NCBI GenBank assembly: GCA_025141675.1
Contig: CP081161.1
Coordinates: 2,330,001-2,394,000 of the forward strand
DNA: 64,000 bases
From: Rhodobacteraceae bacterium S2214
GTDB taxonomy: Bacteria; Pseudomonadota; Alphaproteobacteria; Rhodobacterales; Rhodobacteraceae
Direction of reading: 5' to 3'
Below the pieces are notes generated by a model. The model was not told where the DNA came from. It did no database searches and saw only the letters and a list, made by a program, of their open reading frames with translations. Positions 28,088 through 38,156 of this stretch are shown here, piece after piece. A program made the translations under genes and the position numbers. Position 1 is the stretch's first letter. The number at the start of each line of letters is the position of its first letter.

Positions 28088-29178
28088 TCCTTCACCGTTA
28101 TTTTGCATATCGGTTCTTGAAAACCTTCGGCGGAGTCCTTGGCATATTTGTGCTGATCCTCGTGTTTCTGGACCTCGTCGAACAATTGCGCCGCTTTGGA
28201 AACACGCCCGCGACCTTTGCCGATATTGTCGGATTAACCCTGCTGAACGTGCCGCAAGGCATCTACGCGATCCTGCCGCTGATCATGATCATCGCCACAA
28301 TTGCGCTGTTCCTAGGACTGGCGCGGTCTTCTGAAATGGTCGTGACGCGGGCCGCCGGCAGGTCGGCTGTGCGCGCATTGATGTCCCCCGTTTTGATGGC
28401 CTTCCTGATCGGCGTTCTGGGCGTGGCAGTGATCAACCCGATTGTCGCGTCGACGTCTCGCGAATTCGAAGAACGCAGCAATAGCTTCAAGGGCCAAGAT
28501 CGGGTTTTGACACTTGGCTCAACGGGGCTCTGGTTGCGGCAAGGCGACGAGGAAAGCCAGACCGTGATCCGCGCTGAGACGGCAAATCTGGACGGGACAC
28601 GGCTGCAAAACGTGACGTTCCTGCGGTTCACCGACGACGGTCTGCCGGTCGAACGGATCGCGGCGAAAACGGCCGTGCTGACCAACGGCGCGTGGTCCCT
28701 GTCCAACGTCAAGATATGGCCGCTTGCCACGTCGCTGACGCCGGAATCCAACGCCATCACACAAGACAACTACGACATCAGTTCGACCCTAACCGCAGAC
28801 CAAATCCGCGACAGTTTCGGAACGCCGTCCTCAATCCCGATCTGGGATCTTCCGGCGTTCATTGAACGTCTGAAGACAGCGGGCTTTTCTGCACAACGCC
28901 ATCAAGTCTGGCTACAAATGGAATTGGCCATGCCCATATTCCTCGTCGCGATGGTCATGATCGGCGCCAGCTTTACCGTCCGCCATCAGCGCGGCGGACG
29001 CACTGGCATGATGGTCCTTTTCGCAATCATGCTGTCGTTTGGAACCTACTTCTTGCGTAACTTCGCCCAAATTCTCGGGGAAAACGGGCAATTGCCAGCT
29101 GCTTTGGCCGCGTGGGCCCCGCCGCTTGCCGCCATCGGTCTTGCGCTTAGCTTTCTATTACATCGGGAAGACGGATAA
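28084..29178 (+). CDS. lptG: LPS export ABC transporter permease LptG
   Basis: The second permease of the LptB2FG complex. The 364-aa protein starts MILHRYFAYRFLKTFGGVLGIF and has the same six-helix plus jellyroll architecture as LptF. The conserved GIYAILPLIMIIATIALFLGLARSSEM region contains the coupling helix. ATG overlaps the lptF stop (ATGA), and its own stop TAA overlaps the lptD start (TAATG). The ATPase LptB lies elsewhere in the genome. Confidence 0.95.
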   Translation: MILHRYFAYRFLKTFGGVLGIFVLILVFLDLVEQLRRFGNTPATFADIVGLTLLNVPQGIYAILPLIMIIATIALFLGLARSSEMVVTRAAGRSAVRALMSPVLMAFLIGVLGVAVINPIVASTSREFEERSNSFKGQDRVLTLGSTGLWLRQGDEESQTVIRAETANLDGTRLQNVTFLRFTDDGLPVERIAAKTAVLTNGAWSLSNVKIWPLATSLTPESNAITQDNYDISSTLTADQIRDSFGTPSSIPIWDLPAFIERLKTAGFSAQRHQVWLQMELAMPIFLVAMVMIGASFTVRHQRGGRTGMMVLFAIMLSFGTYFLRNFAQILGENGQLPAALAAWAPPLAAIGLALSFLLHREDG

Positions 29179-31274
29179 TGCGCGCCCTTCTCACCTGCCT
29201 TTTGCTGCTGCTACCAATGACCGCGACCGCCCAAGGGGTTGCGACACTTGTGGCCGATAACGTCTCGGTCGAAGGCAACAGCCGCCTGATTGCACAGGGC
29301 AACATCGAAGTCTTCTATGACGACACCCGCTTGTCCGCCCGCCGGATCGTCTACGATCAATCTGGCGATCAGCTTACGATTGACGGACCTATTTTCATCC
29401 AAACCGCAGACGGTGAAATACTGACAGCCGACCGTGCCACGCTCGATCCGCAACTTGAAAACGGCATGCTGCGCGGCGCGCGCTTGGTCTTAGATCAGCA
29501 GTTGCAACTAGCGGCCAACCAGATCGACCGCGTCGACGGTCGCTATTCGCAGCTCACCCGCGTCGTGGCGAGCTCTTGCGCCGTTTGCAACGGACGTCCT
29601 GCGCTGTGGGACATTAGGGCCGAACGGGTTGTCCATGACCAAGATGCCCAACAACTTTACTTCGACAATGCGACCTTCCGCGTCCGTGGCGTGCCTGTCT
29701 TGTGGCTGCCTTATGCGCGTCTCCCCGATCCAACGCTCGAACGTGCGACTGGTCTTTTGGTGCCTGACTTTCGGAATTCCGATCTACTGGGTCTGGGGAT
29801 CAAGCTGCCCTATTTCATCACCCTCGGCGACCATCGCGACCTGACTCTAACGCCATATTTGTCGTCCGAAACCACAACGCTTGAGGCCAGCTATCGTCAG
29901 GCGTTTCTTTCCGGTGATCTGAATATTGATGCAGCCTACAGCCGCGATACGCTAAACACTGATCGACGGTCGTATCTGTTTGCAGACGGCGAATTCAACC
30001 TCAGCGCCAACACGGTATTATCGTTCGATATCAAAACCGTCAGCGACAAAGCGTACCTTACGGAATACGGTTATGCGGACCTTGATCGGCTGGAAAGCAG
30101 TGTGACATTGGAAACAATAACGGACGATAGCCTGTTCCGCGCACGTTTCAGCTTTTTTGAAACCCTGCGCGATGACGAAGTCAACGCAACCTTGCCCCCC
30201 ATTGTTGCAGACCTGCGCTACGAAAAACGCGATAGCTTTGCCGGTGGTCGACTGACATACGGCCTGTCTGGGGATGCGGTTTTCCGGACTGGCGACGGCA
30301 CTGGCGACGATGGCCGCGATGTCGCCCGTGCTGGCGCATTTGGGTCGTGGACACGCGATTTGACCTTACCAGCAGGTGTCATTGGCGACATCACCGCAGC
30401 CATCCGCGCAGACCAGTACTTTGTCCGCGATGATCCAGCCTATGAAACGTCCTTCAACCGGATTGTACCCACCATTGGGGCGTCGTTCAGCTGGCCCGTT
30501 ATCACAGGGAATACAGAAGCCGCGGTTCATACGGTGACTCCAAAACTGGCAGTCGCGTGGTCAGACGTTCTGGGCACCACGCCCCCGAACGAAGACAGCA
30601 CGCGCGCCGAACTGGACCAAGCCAATCTGTTCGACCTATCGCGGTTCCCTGGGGACGATCGCGTTGAAATCGGTCCACGGGCGGCCCTTGGTGCCACTTA
30701 CGCGCGGCAAGGCACAACCGGCAGCTTTACATCGCTTACCTTCGGGCGCGTGGTCCGGGCAGAGGCGGACGATGCGTTCTCTCCTTCATCGGGCCTTGAT
30801 GGCAAATCATCAGATTGGTTGATCGCGGGACAAATCACGTCTCCACAAGGTGTTCATTTTGACGGGCGTGTCCTCTTGAACGACAATCTTGAAACGACAC
30901 GGGGCGCTGGACGCGTTGGATGGCGGACTGACGACGTCACATTGAATGCAGCCTACATTTGGCAAGAAGCAGATTTGACCGAAAGCAGACCCGACACGGT
31001 GTCCGAATGGACGCTTGATACAGCTGTGCAATTGAACGATGCGTTCAAAATTAGCGCCGACGCCCGCTACGATATCGCCAACGACAGCCCCGCCACCGCC
31101 GGATTTGGCGTAGAATGGCGCAACGAATGCGTGACTGTTGATCTTTCGGTCTCGCGCCGCTTTACGTCTTCAGATACGATTGAACCGTCCACGGACTACG
31201 GCTTGTCCATATCGCTCAACGGCTTTTCTGCCGGACGCAGTGTTGCAGGCCCAAGTGCAGGATGCCAGAATTAA
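29178..31274 (+). CDS. lptD: LPS-assembly protein LptD
   Basis: The outer-membrane beta-barrel that inserts LPS into the outer leaflet. The 698-aa protein has a signal peptide (LLTCLLLLLPMTATAQG), an N-terminal OstA/LptA-like jellyroll (about residues 25-120) with FYDDTRLSARRIVYD, and a barrel containing the LPYARLPDPTLERATG region. Cys pairs needed for disulphide maturation are present (SSCAVCNG, and Cys residues in WRNECV and the terminal AGCQN). It is shorter than the E. coli protein, as is normal in this order. It is co-transcribed with lptFG and surA. Confidence 0.94.
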   Translation: MRALLTCLLLLLPMTATAQGVATLVADNVSVEGNSRLIAQGNIEVFYDDTRLSARRIVYDQSGDQLTIDGPIFIQTADGEILTADRATLDPQLENGMLRGARLVLDQQLQLAANQIDRVDGRYSQLTRVVASSCAVCNGRPALWDIRAERVVHDQDAQQLYFDNATFRVRGVPVLWLPYARLPDPTLERATGLLVPDFRNSDLLGLGIKLPYFITLGDHRDLTLTPYLSSETTTLEASYRQAFLSGDLNIDAAYSRDTLNTDRRSYLFADGEFNLSANTVLSFDIKTVSDKAYLTEYGYADLDRLESSVTLETITDDSLFRARFSFFETLRDDEVNATLPPIVADLRYEKRDSFAGGRLTYGLSGDAVFRTGDGTGDDGRDVARAGAFGSWTRDLTLPAGVIGDITAAIRADQYFVRDDPAYETSFNRIVPTIGASFSWPVITGNTEAAVHTVTPKLAVAWSDVLGTTPPNEDSTRAELDQANLFDLSRFPGDDRVEIGPRAALGATYARQGTTGSFTSLTFGRVVRAEADDAFSPSSGLDGKSSDWLIAGQITSPQGVHFDGRVLLNDNLETTRGAGRVGWRTDDVTLNAAYIWQEADLTESRPDTVSEWTLDTAVQLNDAFKISADARYDIANDSPATAGFGVEWRNECVTVDLSVSRRFTSSDTIEPSTDYGLSISLNGFSAGRSVAGPSAGCQN

Positions 31275-31320
31275 TGACCATTCGGACAAACCGGATGCAC
31301 CGAGCCCCATGAGGACCCCG

Positions 31321-32526
31321 ATGCGCGCACTCAACATTCTTTGCGGCCTGATTGCCCTGACAGTTGGTTTCACCCCCCTTGCCACAACCGCGCAGGGCCA
31401 GTTTGGACCTTCCGTGACCGTCAACAATAGCGCCATCACCGGCTATGAAATTGACCAACGGGCGAAACTACTGGAACTGTTCCGCACACCCGGCGCAGGT
31501 CGGGCTTTAGCCCGCGAACAGCTGATCGATGATCGGTTGAAGCAAGCCGAAATGGACAGCGTCGGTTTGCGCATCGCCGAAGGTGGGCTGCAAACCGCAC
31601 TGGAAGAATTCGCAGGCCGCGCCAACCTGACGCTTGATCAGTTCGAAGTGATCCTCGCCCAAAACGGCGTCGCCCCCGAAACGCTGCGCGATTTTGTCGA
31701 AATCGGCGTGACATGGCGGGACTACGTGCGGTCGCGGTTCGGATCACAGGCGCAAATCTCGGAAGCCGAAATCGACCGTGCGCTCAGCGCATCTGGCGGT
31801 ACGGCAGACGGGATCGAAGTGCTCTTGTCCGAGATCATCATTCCGGCACCACCCCCACGCGCCGCATCAGCGCTCGCGACCGCCGAACGTATCGCCCAAA
31901 CGCGGTCCACGGACGTGTTTTCAAGCGAAGCCCGCCGCGTGTCCGCATTGCCATCCAAAACCAACGGTGGACGTCTGGGCTGGTTGCCAATTTCAAACTA
32001 TCCGCCTGCGCTGCAAGGGTTGATCCTTGGTCTCGGCACGGGTGAAGTCACAGCTCCTATCCAAATTCCAAACGGTGTCGCGTTGTTCCAAATGCGCGGC
32101 GTGCGTGAAGTTCCTACAGCGCGCCCTGCTCCGGCTGAGATCGAATATGCGGCGTATTACATGGCCGGTGGCCGTGACGCCGCACGTGCGCTTCAAGACC
32201 GCGTTGATACCTGCGACGACCTTTACGGCGTGGCGCAAGGCCAACCAGCGGAAGTACTGGAACGCGACAGCCTTGCACCATCACAAATCCCGCAGGATGT
32301 GGCCCTTGAACTGGCGCGCCTTGATCCGGGCGAAGTGTCTTACAACCTCACGCGCGCTAACGGCCAAACAACCGTGTTCTTGATGTTGTGCAACCGTGTG
32401 ACAGCAGGCCGCGAAGATGCGGATCGTGAAGCGGTCAGCAACCAATTGCGCAGCGCCCGCTTGGCAGGATTTGCAGATGCGCTTCTGGCAGATCGCCGCG
32501 CCTCTGCGGTCATCGTAGATCAGTGA
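31321..32526 (+). CDS. surA: SurA-like periplasmic chaperone / peptidyl-prolyl isomerase
   Basis: A 401-aa exported protein that helps outer-membrane proteins such as LptD fold. It has a signal peptide (ALNILCGLIALTVGFTPLATTAQ), a SurA N-terminal helical domain (about residues 35-140) and one parvulin domain (about residues 165-265, with NGGRLGWLPISNYPPALQ). E. coli SurA has two parvulin domains, so this is the short alphaproteobacterial form. ATG 31321 is chosen because GAGG lies just upstream. Its stop overlaps the GTG start of pdxA. Confidence 0.9.
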   Translation: MRALNILCGLIALTVGFTPLATTAQGQFGPSVTVNNSAITGYEIDQRAKLLELFRTPGAGRALAREQLIDDRLKQAEMDSVGLRIAEGGLQTALEEFAGRANLTLDQFEVILAQNGVAPETLRDFVEIGVTWRDYVRSRFGSQAQISEAEIDRALSASGGTADGIEVLLSEIIIPAPPPRAASALATAERIAQTRSTDVFSSEARRVSALPSKTNGGRLGWLPISNYPPALQGLILGLGTGEVTAPIQIPNGVALFQMRGVREVPTARPAPAEIEYAAYYMAGGRDAARALQDRVDTCDDLYGVAQGQPAEVLERDSLAPSQIPQDVALELARLDPGEVSYNLTRANGQTTVFLMLCNRVTAGREDADREAVSNQLRSARLAGFADALLADRRASAVIVDQ

Positions 32527-33518
32527 CCCAAGCGAAACCAATCGTCATCAGCTGCGGCGAACCAGCTGGCATCGGACCTGAAATCGCGGTTGCAGCCTTT
32601 GATGTGCTGTGCCGCGATATTCCACTCGCGTGGCTTGGCGACCCAAGGCACCTTCCGGCGGGGACAGATTACGTCTGTATCGACAAGGCCAGTGACGCAG
32701 CGGACCTGTGTCAGCAAGGCAAGCTGCCTGTGCTTACCGTCGCGATGGATGGCACCGCGATCCCCGGCACGGCGGACCCAGCCAATGCGCAAGGGGTGAT
32801 CGACGCCATCGCCACCGGGGTCGATCTTGTCACAAAAGGCCAAGCTCGCGCGATCTGCACCGCACCTATTCACAAGGCCGCACTGATCGATGGAGCGGAT
32901 TTCGCTTATCCAGGTCATACTGAATACCTCGCAGCACTCGCGAAAACAGACCGTGTCGTGATGATGCTGGCGTGCGACGACCTGCGCGTTGTGCCGGTCA
33001 CAATCCACATCCCGCTGGCGGATGTGTCATCTAACCTGACGGCCAGCCTCCTGACCGATACGCTACTGATTACCCATGCCGCATTGCGCCGTGACTTCGG
33101 GATCAAAGCGCCGCGCATCGCGGTGGCAGGCCTAAACCCCCATGCGGGCGAAGACGGCAAAATGGGTTACGAAGAAATCGAGATGATCACGCCTGTACTG
33201 GACGCACTACGGCAAGAAGGCATGGATTTGATCGGACCGATGTCTGCGGACACGATGTTCCATGCGGCCGCCCGCCAAAACTATGATGTCGCGGTTTGCA
33301 TGTATCACGACCAAGCGCTGATCCCGGTCAAAACGCTCGGCTTTGATACGGGTGTGAACGTGACGCTAGGCCTGCCGTTCATCCGCACATCACCAGATCA
33401 CGGGACAGCCTTTGACATTGCGGGCAAAGGTCTTGCCAATCCGTCGTCAATGATTGAAGCGATCAAAATGGCGGCTGTGATGGCTGACGCAAGAGACGCA
33501 GACGCGGCGCGTGCCTGA
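32523..33518 (+). CDS. pdxA: 4-hydroxythreonine-4-phosphate dehydrogenase
   Basis: Oxidises 4-phosphohydroxy-threonine with NAD+ in the DXP-dependent pyridoxal phosphate route. The 331-aa length is normal. Family landmarks are SCGEPAGIGPEIAV at the start, the metal-ligand segment YPGHTEYLAALA near residue 130, GLNPHAGEDGKMGYEE near 205 and the SADTMFHAA / CMYHDQALIPVK region. It starts at GTG within the surA stop codon (GTGA), so the two are coupled; surA-pdxA-rsmA order is ancient in proteobacteria. Confidence 0.96.
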   Translation: MTQAKPIVISCGEPAGIGPEIAVAAFDVLCRDIPLAWLGDPRHLPAGTDYVCIDKASDAADLCQQGKLPVLTVAMDGTAIPGTADPANAQGVIDAIATGVDLVTKGQARAICTAPIHKAALIDGADFAYPGHTEYLAALAKTDRVVMMLACDDLRVVPVTIHIPLADVSSNLTASLLTDTLLITHAALRRDFGIKAPRIAVAGLNPHAGEDGKMGYEEIEMITPVLDALRQEGMDLIGPMSADTMFHAAARQNYDVAVCMYHDQALIPVKTLGFDTGVNVTLGLPFIRTSPDHGTAFDIAGKGLANPSSMIEAIKMAAVMADARDADAARA

Positions 33519-33580
33519 TCTTGCGGGAGCCTCCGGCGGGGATATAGAAGAACCCAAAGAAGCACGGACGGAGTGCCACC

Positions 33581-34426
33581 ATGAGCACCATTGATAATCT
33601 GCCCCCCCTGCGGGAGGTGATCGACACCCACGGGATTGCCGCGAAAAAATCGCTTGGGCAGAACTTCCTGCTGGATTTGAACCTGACCGCGAAAATCGCG
33701 CGGATGGCGGGTGATCTGTCGGGCGCAGATGTACTTGAAGTCGGCCCCGGTCCGGGTGGCCTGACACGCGGCTTGCTGGCCGAAGGCGCGCGGCGTGTGC
33801 TGGCGATTGAAAAAGATGAACGCTGCATGTCAGCGCTGGCCGAAATTTCGGCCGCCTATCCGGGACAGTTGGAGGTCATCAACGGTGACGCGCTCGAGGT
33901 GAACCCGCTGACCCATCTAACACCACCAATCAAAGTAGCCGCCAACCTGCCCTACAACGTCGGCACTGAATTGCTCGTCCGCTGGCTGACGCCGCCCGAA
34001 TGGCCACCGTTCTGGGAAAGCCTGACCTTGATGTTCCAACGCGAGGTCGCCCAGCGGATCGTGGCCCAGCCGGGCACAAAGGCCTACGGACGCTTGGCGC
34101 TTTTGGCGCAGTGGCGGGCTGAACCACGGATCGTATTGGACTTACCGCCAGAGGCGTTTTCACCGCCCCCGAAAGTCAGTTCCGCCGTCGTCCACCTGAC
34201 AGCCCTGCCCGCACCCCGCTTTGAGGCCGATCCGGCTGTGCTGAACCGTGTCGTCGCTGCGGGTTTCAACCAGCGACGCAAAATGCTGCGCTCTGCGTTG
34301 AAGGTGTTGGGACCAGATATAGAAGACCACCTTATCGCGGCGGGAATCAAGCCCACGGAACGCGCCGAACAGGTGTCACTGGAAGAATTCTGCGCATTGG
34401 CGCGTAGCGTCGCGTCTGCGTCCTAG
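33581..34426 (+). CDS. rsmA: 16S rRNA (adenine1518/1519-N6)-dimethyltransferase
   Basis: RsmA (KsgA) dimethylates two adenines in helix 45 of 16S rRNA late in 30S assembly. The 281-aa protein has [11 protein letters not shown] at the start, the SAM loop [14 protein letters not shown] near residue 50, and the catalytic NLPYNVGT motif near residue 123. The C-terminal [11 protein letters not shown] segment is also typical. It ends the lptF-to-rsmA plus-strand series. Its stop codon overlaps that of the convergent gene at 34423 by three bases. Confidence 0.97.
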   Translation: MSTIDNLPPLREVIDTHGIAAKKSLGQNFLLDLNLTAKIARMAGDLSGADVLEVGPGPGGLTRGLLAEGARRVLAIEKDERCMSALAEISAAYPGQLEVINGDALEVNPLTHLTPPIKVAANLPYNVGTELLVRWLTPPEWPPFWESLTLMFQREVAQRIVAQPGTKAYGRLALLAQWRAEPRIVLDLPPEAFSPPPKVSSAVVHLTALPAPRFEADPAVLNRVVAAGFNQRRKMLRSALKVLGPDIEDHLIAAGIKPTERAEQVSLEEFCALARSVASAS

Positions 34427-34959
34427 AACAGGTCTCGCGCCGCCTTTGCGGTCCTAAGGCGGATCGTTGGGGTTGGCGTTTCCGCTAGTGCAGCACCGAT
34501 TCCCACGCGGATTTTCGCATCAAGCCGCCACGCTTTACGCACAAAACGGAATTGCCGCCGACCAGGCCAATCTGCATTGCCTTCAGGATGTTCCGGTCGG
34601 TTGCGCCCCATGAACCGGATACTGCGCCACATGATCCGGCCAATACGAACTGATTTGGGCGGATCGAGCCAGACGACGACATCTGCACGCTTTAGCCCGT
34701 CCGTTTGAAGCAGCGATGGACCGCCTTCGAGGATCCAACGTGGCTGGGCAATAACATCGTCTTGGGCACGTCGTATGTCTGAACGGTCGCGATATGCCCA
34801 ACCCGTTTTCAACGCGAACGCATCGTTGTGGAAAACGGGAAGCCCCGTGCGGTCCGACAGCCTAATGGCAAACCAAGTCTTGCCCGCCCCGTTTGCGCCG
34901 ATGATCAGGACACGTTGGCAAGAAAAAAGCGCCCCGAAATCGGAGGGCTTTGCAATCAT
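34423..34959 (-). CDS. FlaR-like P-loop kinase-fold protein
   Basis: A 178-aa protein with Walker A GANGAGKT (about residues 21-28) near the N-terminus. The family pattern [15 protein letters not shown], then [11 protein letters not shown], then [10 protein letters not shown] is that of the adenylate-kinase-like group annotated 'DNA topology modulation protein FlaR'. The real substrate of that group is not settled. Its ATG overlaps the stop of the DUF4167 gene (ATGA), so the two are one transcript; it is convergent with rsmA. Confidence 0.82.
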   Translation of the reverse strand: MIAKPSDFGALFSCQRVLIIGANGAGKTWFAIRLSDRTGLPVFHNDAFALKTGWAYRDRSDIRRAQDDVIAQPRWILEGGPSLLQTDGLKRADVVVWLDPPKSVRIGRIMWRSIRFMGRNRPEHPEGNADWPGRRQFRFVRKAWRLDAKIRVGIGAALAETPTPTIRLRTAKAARDLF

Positions 34960-35543
34960 TCAGCGGCTTCCGGCGCTGCACCGCTATCAGGTGCAGGCGC
35001 ATCGGGTTTCGCCTCTTCTTTGGGCTGGTCCGCTTCTGCCTTTGGCGCACGTGGCTTGCGCGGTTGGCGCGGGCGGCGTGGCTTTTTCTCGGGCTGCTTT
35101 TCAGGCTGTGGCTGATCGTCCGATTTCGCCTCGGGCGTATCAACGATATCCGACGACGTATCAGGCTGATCCATATTGGCCGGATCATTCGACGCCGCTT
35201 CTTGCGCCTTCAGACGTTCCGCGCGTTCGCGATCCCGTTCAGCTTGGCGTTCGCGGTTCGCTTGTTCCTGCTCTTCGCGCTTAGCGTCGACTTCTTTCTG
35301 CGCCTCGGCCAGCATCCGCAGGTAATGTTCTGCGTGCTGCGCAAAGTTTTCCGCATTCACACGGTCGCCAGACAATTGGGCGTCGCGGTGAAGCTGGTTG
35401 TATTTCTCGATAATCTGCTGCGGCGTACCGCGCACCTTTCCGTCAGGTCCGTTACTGTCGAACACACGGTTAATCAGGCTGCCACCTGAGGGGCGGTTGT
35501 TGCGGTTCTTATTGCCCCGCGAACGCGACTTCGATGATCTCAT
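34956..35543 (-). CDS. DUF4167 family protein, probable nucleic-acid binding
   Basis: A 195-aa protein with a conserved N-terminal domain (about residues 1-75). It has a basic, Asn-rich start (SSKSRSRGNKNRNNRPSGG), NRVFDSNGPDGKVRG, and the helical QIIEKYNQLHRDAQLSGDRV, which is the DUF4167 pattern of alphaproteobacteria. A long charged, low-complexity tail follows, first Glu/Arg-rich and probably coiled coil, then Pro/Lys-rich. The composition suggests RNA or DNA binding, but no function is established. It lies downstream of prmC with 194 bases between, in which I see only probable promoter DNA. Confidence 0.87.
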   Translation of the reverse strand: MRSSKSRSRGNKNRNNRPSGGSLINRVFDSNGPDGKVRGTPQQIIEKYNQLHRDAQLSGDRVNAENFAQHAEHYLRMLAEAQKEVDAKREEQEQANRERQAERDRERAERLKAQEAASNDPANMDQPDTSSDIVDTPEAKSDDQPQPEKQPEKKPRRPRQPRKPRAPKAEADQPKEEAKPDAPAPDSGAAPEAAE

Positions 35544-35737
35544 GGAATGCTTTCCGTCAAGCCTTCGGGCTTTGTTGCGCTTTATTTTCCCGTACCGCAG
35601 CAGCGCGGCATTTTGGGATTAAGCGTGTTTGGCGATGGCCAACGAGAGCATAACGGCTCTGCTGTTGGTAGCGAAGAAAAAGCACGGGTCGTCGTTTTGT
35701 GCAACCCCTAAGTGCCATTTGACACCTTGAAAGACAG

Positions 35738-36556
35738 TTAACTCCCGGATTTTTGCCCGAAAACCACACGATCACGGCCATCAAGGTCTTGCGTGACCTG
35801 AATCTTGGCGAATCCATTTGCGGCAAACATCTCCGCGACGGCAGCACCTTGGGTTGGTCCAATCTCGACCATCAGGTGACCGTCTGCGTTCAGCGCCGCG
35901 TGCGCACCGTGCGCGATGATGCGGTAACAGGTCAGCCCATCCGCCTCGTCGGTCAAAGCCATGCGTGGTTCATGATCGCGCACATCCGCCTGCAGGCCCG
36001 CCATTTCATCCGCCGCGATATAAGGCGGGTTCGACACGATCAGATCAAACGACCCTGCGACATCGGCAAACCAATCGGACCGCAAAAACGTAGCCCGCGA
36101 CTGCAGGCCCAACGCCGCAGCGTTCCTCCCAGCCACCGTAAGCGCCGCGTCAGATAGATCGGTGCCCACGCCTGTTGCATCGGGACGGTCCCCGAGCAAC
36201 GACAGCAGGATACAGCCAGACCCTGTCCCAAGATCCAAAACATGGCGGAACGGCACGGCCAAAGCGGCCTCAATCAAAGTTTCAGTATCGGGCCGTGGAT
36301 CAAGCACATCCGCCGTCACAATGAACCGATGTTTGTAAAAATCGCGGTAACCCAGCAGGTGCGACAGCGGAACATAGTCCGCACGTTGCGCCACCAACGC
36401 GTCAAATGTCGTCAGATTGCCCGCAGCGACGGCCCACAGCCGTTGTACCTCGCCCAAGGCCCCGTCAAAGCCAAGCCGCTTGGCCGCATCCCGTATTGCC
36501 GCGTCCTGCGTGCCGTTTACGTCCCAAAACGTCCCTTCGGCAAAGAATCCGCTCAC
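35738..36556 (-). CDS. prmC: Release-factor glutamine methyltransferase
   Basis: PrmC (HemK) methylates the Gln of the GGQ motif in class-1 release factors. The 272-aa protein has an N-terminal helical domain, the substrate-linked [16 protein letters not shown] and [13 protein letters not shown] segments, the SAM loop [15 protein letters not shown] near residue 113, and the catalytic NPPY near residue 180. Its ATG overlaps the prfA stop by four bases, placing the modifying enzyme directly behind its substrate. Confidence 0.97.
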   Translation of the reverse strand: MSGFFAEGTFWDVNGTQDAAIRDAAKRLGFDGALGEVQRLWAVAAGNLTTFDALVAQRADYVPLSHLLGYRDFYKHRFIVTADVLDPRPDTETLIEAALAVPFRHVLDLGTGSGCILLSLLGDRPDATGVGTDLSDAALTVAGRNAAALGLQSRATFLRSDWFADVAGSFDLIVSNPPYIAADEMAGLQADVRDHEPRMALTDEADGLTCYRIIAHGAHAALNADGHLMVEIGPTQGAAVAEMFAANGFAKIQVTQDLDGRDRVVFGQKSGS

Positions 36557-37608
36557 GCGCCCATCTCGGCCAACAACGCCGCTTGGGCATCGGCAGACAG
36601 CGCCTCAATCACTTCATCCAGATCGCCCTGCATGATCTGCCCCAGAGAATAGAGCGTCAGATTGATCCGGTGATCCGTCATCCGGCCCTGTGGGAAGTTA
36701 TAGGTGCGGATACGTTCCGACCGATCCCCCGACCCCACTTGGGCCTTCCGGTCCGCAGAGCGTTCGCCGTCCACACGTTGGCGTTCGAGATCAAACAACC
36801 GCGTCTTCAGCACTTGCATCGCAATCTCGCGGTTCCGGTGCTGGGATTTCTCAGCTGACACGACGATAATTCCCGTCGGAATATGCGTGATCCGAACAGC
36901 AGAATCGGTCGTGTTCACGTGCTGACCACCGGCACCCGACGCTCGCATCGTATCAATGCGAATGTCAGTGCTGGCAATTTGAATATCCACGTCCTCGGCT
37001 TCCGGCAGCACCGCAACCGTCGCGGCAGAGGTATGGATACGCCCGCCGCTTTCCGTTTCCGGCACACGTTGAACACGGTGCACGCCAGATTCGTATTTCA
37101 TCTTCGCAAAAACGCCTTCACCAGCGATCCGCACAGTGGCTTCCTTCACGCCGCCCAGCTCAGATTGGGAATGTTCGAGAATTTCAAACGTCCACCCCTG
37201 ACCTTCGGCGTAACGCTGATACATCCGCAGTAGATCCGCGGCAAAAAGACCAGCTTCATCGCCACCTGTTCCGGGACGGATTTCCAACAGCGCAGGACGG
37301 CCATCGGCTGCATCCTTTGGCAGCAACGCCAGCTGCACATCATGTTCCGATCCTTCGAGCTGCGCTTTCAACTCTGGCAGTTCCATTTCGGCCAGCTCAC
37401 GCATTTCGGGATCTTTCAGCATCGCTTCGGCTTCGGCGATCTGGGTGACTAGGTCTTTGTAGGCTGAAACCGTCTCAACAACGGGCTTTAACTCGCTGTA
37501 TTCTTTCGCCAAAGCGGCGATATCAGCACCAGCAACATCGCCCGACATCTTGGCTTCAAGAAACTGGAACCGATCGATCAGTTGAATGATTTTGTCTTCT
37601 GCAATCAT
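36553..37608 (-). CDS. prfA: Peptide chain release factor 1
   Basis: RF1 reads UAA and UAG stop codons. The 351-aa protein has the codon-recognition tripeptide PET in [11 protein letters not shown] (near residue 184) and the hydrolysis motif GGQ at residues 227-229 within GAGGQHVN. No frameshift site is present, as expected for RF1. It overlaps both neighbours by four bases (DUF1499 gene upstream, prmC downstream). Confidence 0.97.
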   Translation of the reverse strand: MIAEDKIIQLIDRFQFLEAKMSGDVAGADIAALAKEYSELKPVVETVSAYKDLVTQIAEAEAMLKDPEMRELAEMELPELKAQLEGSEHDVQLALLPKDAADGRPALLEIRPGTGGDEAGLFAADLLRMYQRYAEGQGWTFEILEHSQSELGGVKEATVRIAGEGVFAKMKYESGVHRVQRVPETESGGRIHTSAATVAVLPEAEDVDIQIASTDIRIDTMRASGAGGQHVNTTDSAVRITHIPTGIIVVSAEKSQHRNREIAMQVLKTRLFDLERQRVDGERSADRKAQVGSGDRSERIRTYNFPQGRMTDHRINLTLYSLGQIMQGDLDEVIEALSADAQAALLAEMGA

Positions 37609-38090
37609 GTGCTTGGCGTGTCCTGATCAACTGCGACCGTCAAAGGGCCAAGTGCCGACAGCCACCCCAGCACACGGCGCTTATTCACGCCCATATCGCT
37701 TTGTCCGTAGCGCAATCGCGCATTGATCATCAACAACGGCCCCTCATTATCCAGCCCGTCTGCCCCAGCAGCAATAATAGAAACGGTGGTATAGTCGGGA
37801 AAACCCACGACCTTTGAACGGGTCGCGAAGGTGATCATACCGTCCTCTACCGTCCCGTCCAATACGGTGGTCCTGTCGGTGTCCATCGCGGCTTGGGTGA
37901 TCACCGTCAGGACGTCAGCTGGTGCCGCCGTGATCTGACGCACGGCAGTGAAGCCACCTGCCGACGGATAGTCACCCGGCCCCCTGACTTGTGCCTGAAC
38001 ATGGACGCTGTCCGGGTCATTCGGTGCAAGACGTACATAAACGATGAGAGCGACGAAAATGCCAATCGCCAGTAAAAAAATGGTGCGCAT
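37605..38090 (-). CDS. DUF1499 family membrane-anchored protein
   Basis: A 161-aa protein with one N-terminal hydrophobic segment (residues 3-20, [17 protein letters not shown]). A soluble domain of the DUF1499 type follows: [19 protein letters not shown] and then [22 protein letters not shown] near the C-terminus match the family core. The function is unknown. It is the first gene of a DUF1499-prfA-prmC unit with four-base overlaps. The 66 bases upstream contain a tandem 11-mer. Confidence 0.85.
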   Translation of the reverse strand: MRTIFLLAIGIFVALIVYVRLAPNDPDSVHVQAQVRGPGDYPSAGGFTAVRQITAAPADVLTVITQAAMDTDRTTVLDGTVEDGMITFATRSKVVGFPDYTTVSIIAAGADGLDNEGPLLMINARLRYGQSDMGVNKRRVLGWLSALGPLTVAVDQDTPST

Positions 38091-38130
38091 GTCGTGTTCT
38101 CACTTTGGGAATCCAGTGCACGCCTTGTGT

Positions 38131-38152
38131 ACGGGTTGTGCACGGGTTGTGC
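38131..38152. repeat. Tandem 11-base repeat
   Basis: Two exact copies of ACGGGTTGTGC follow each other in the short gap between the ureohydrolase stop codon side (38157) and the DUF1499 start (38090). Such a short duplication may be a slippage event or a pair of regulator half-sites for the DUF1499-prfA-prmC promoter. Confidence 0.6.
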
Positions 38153-38156
38153 CAGC

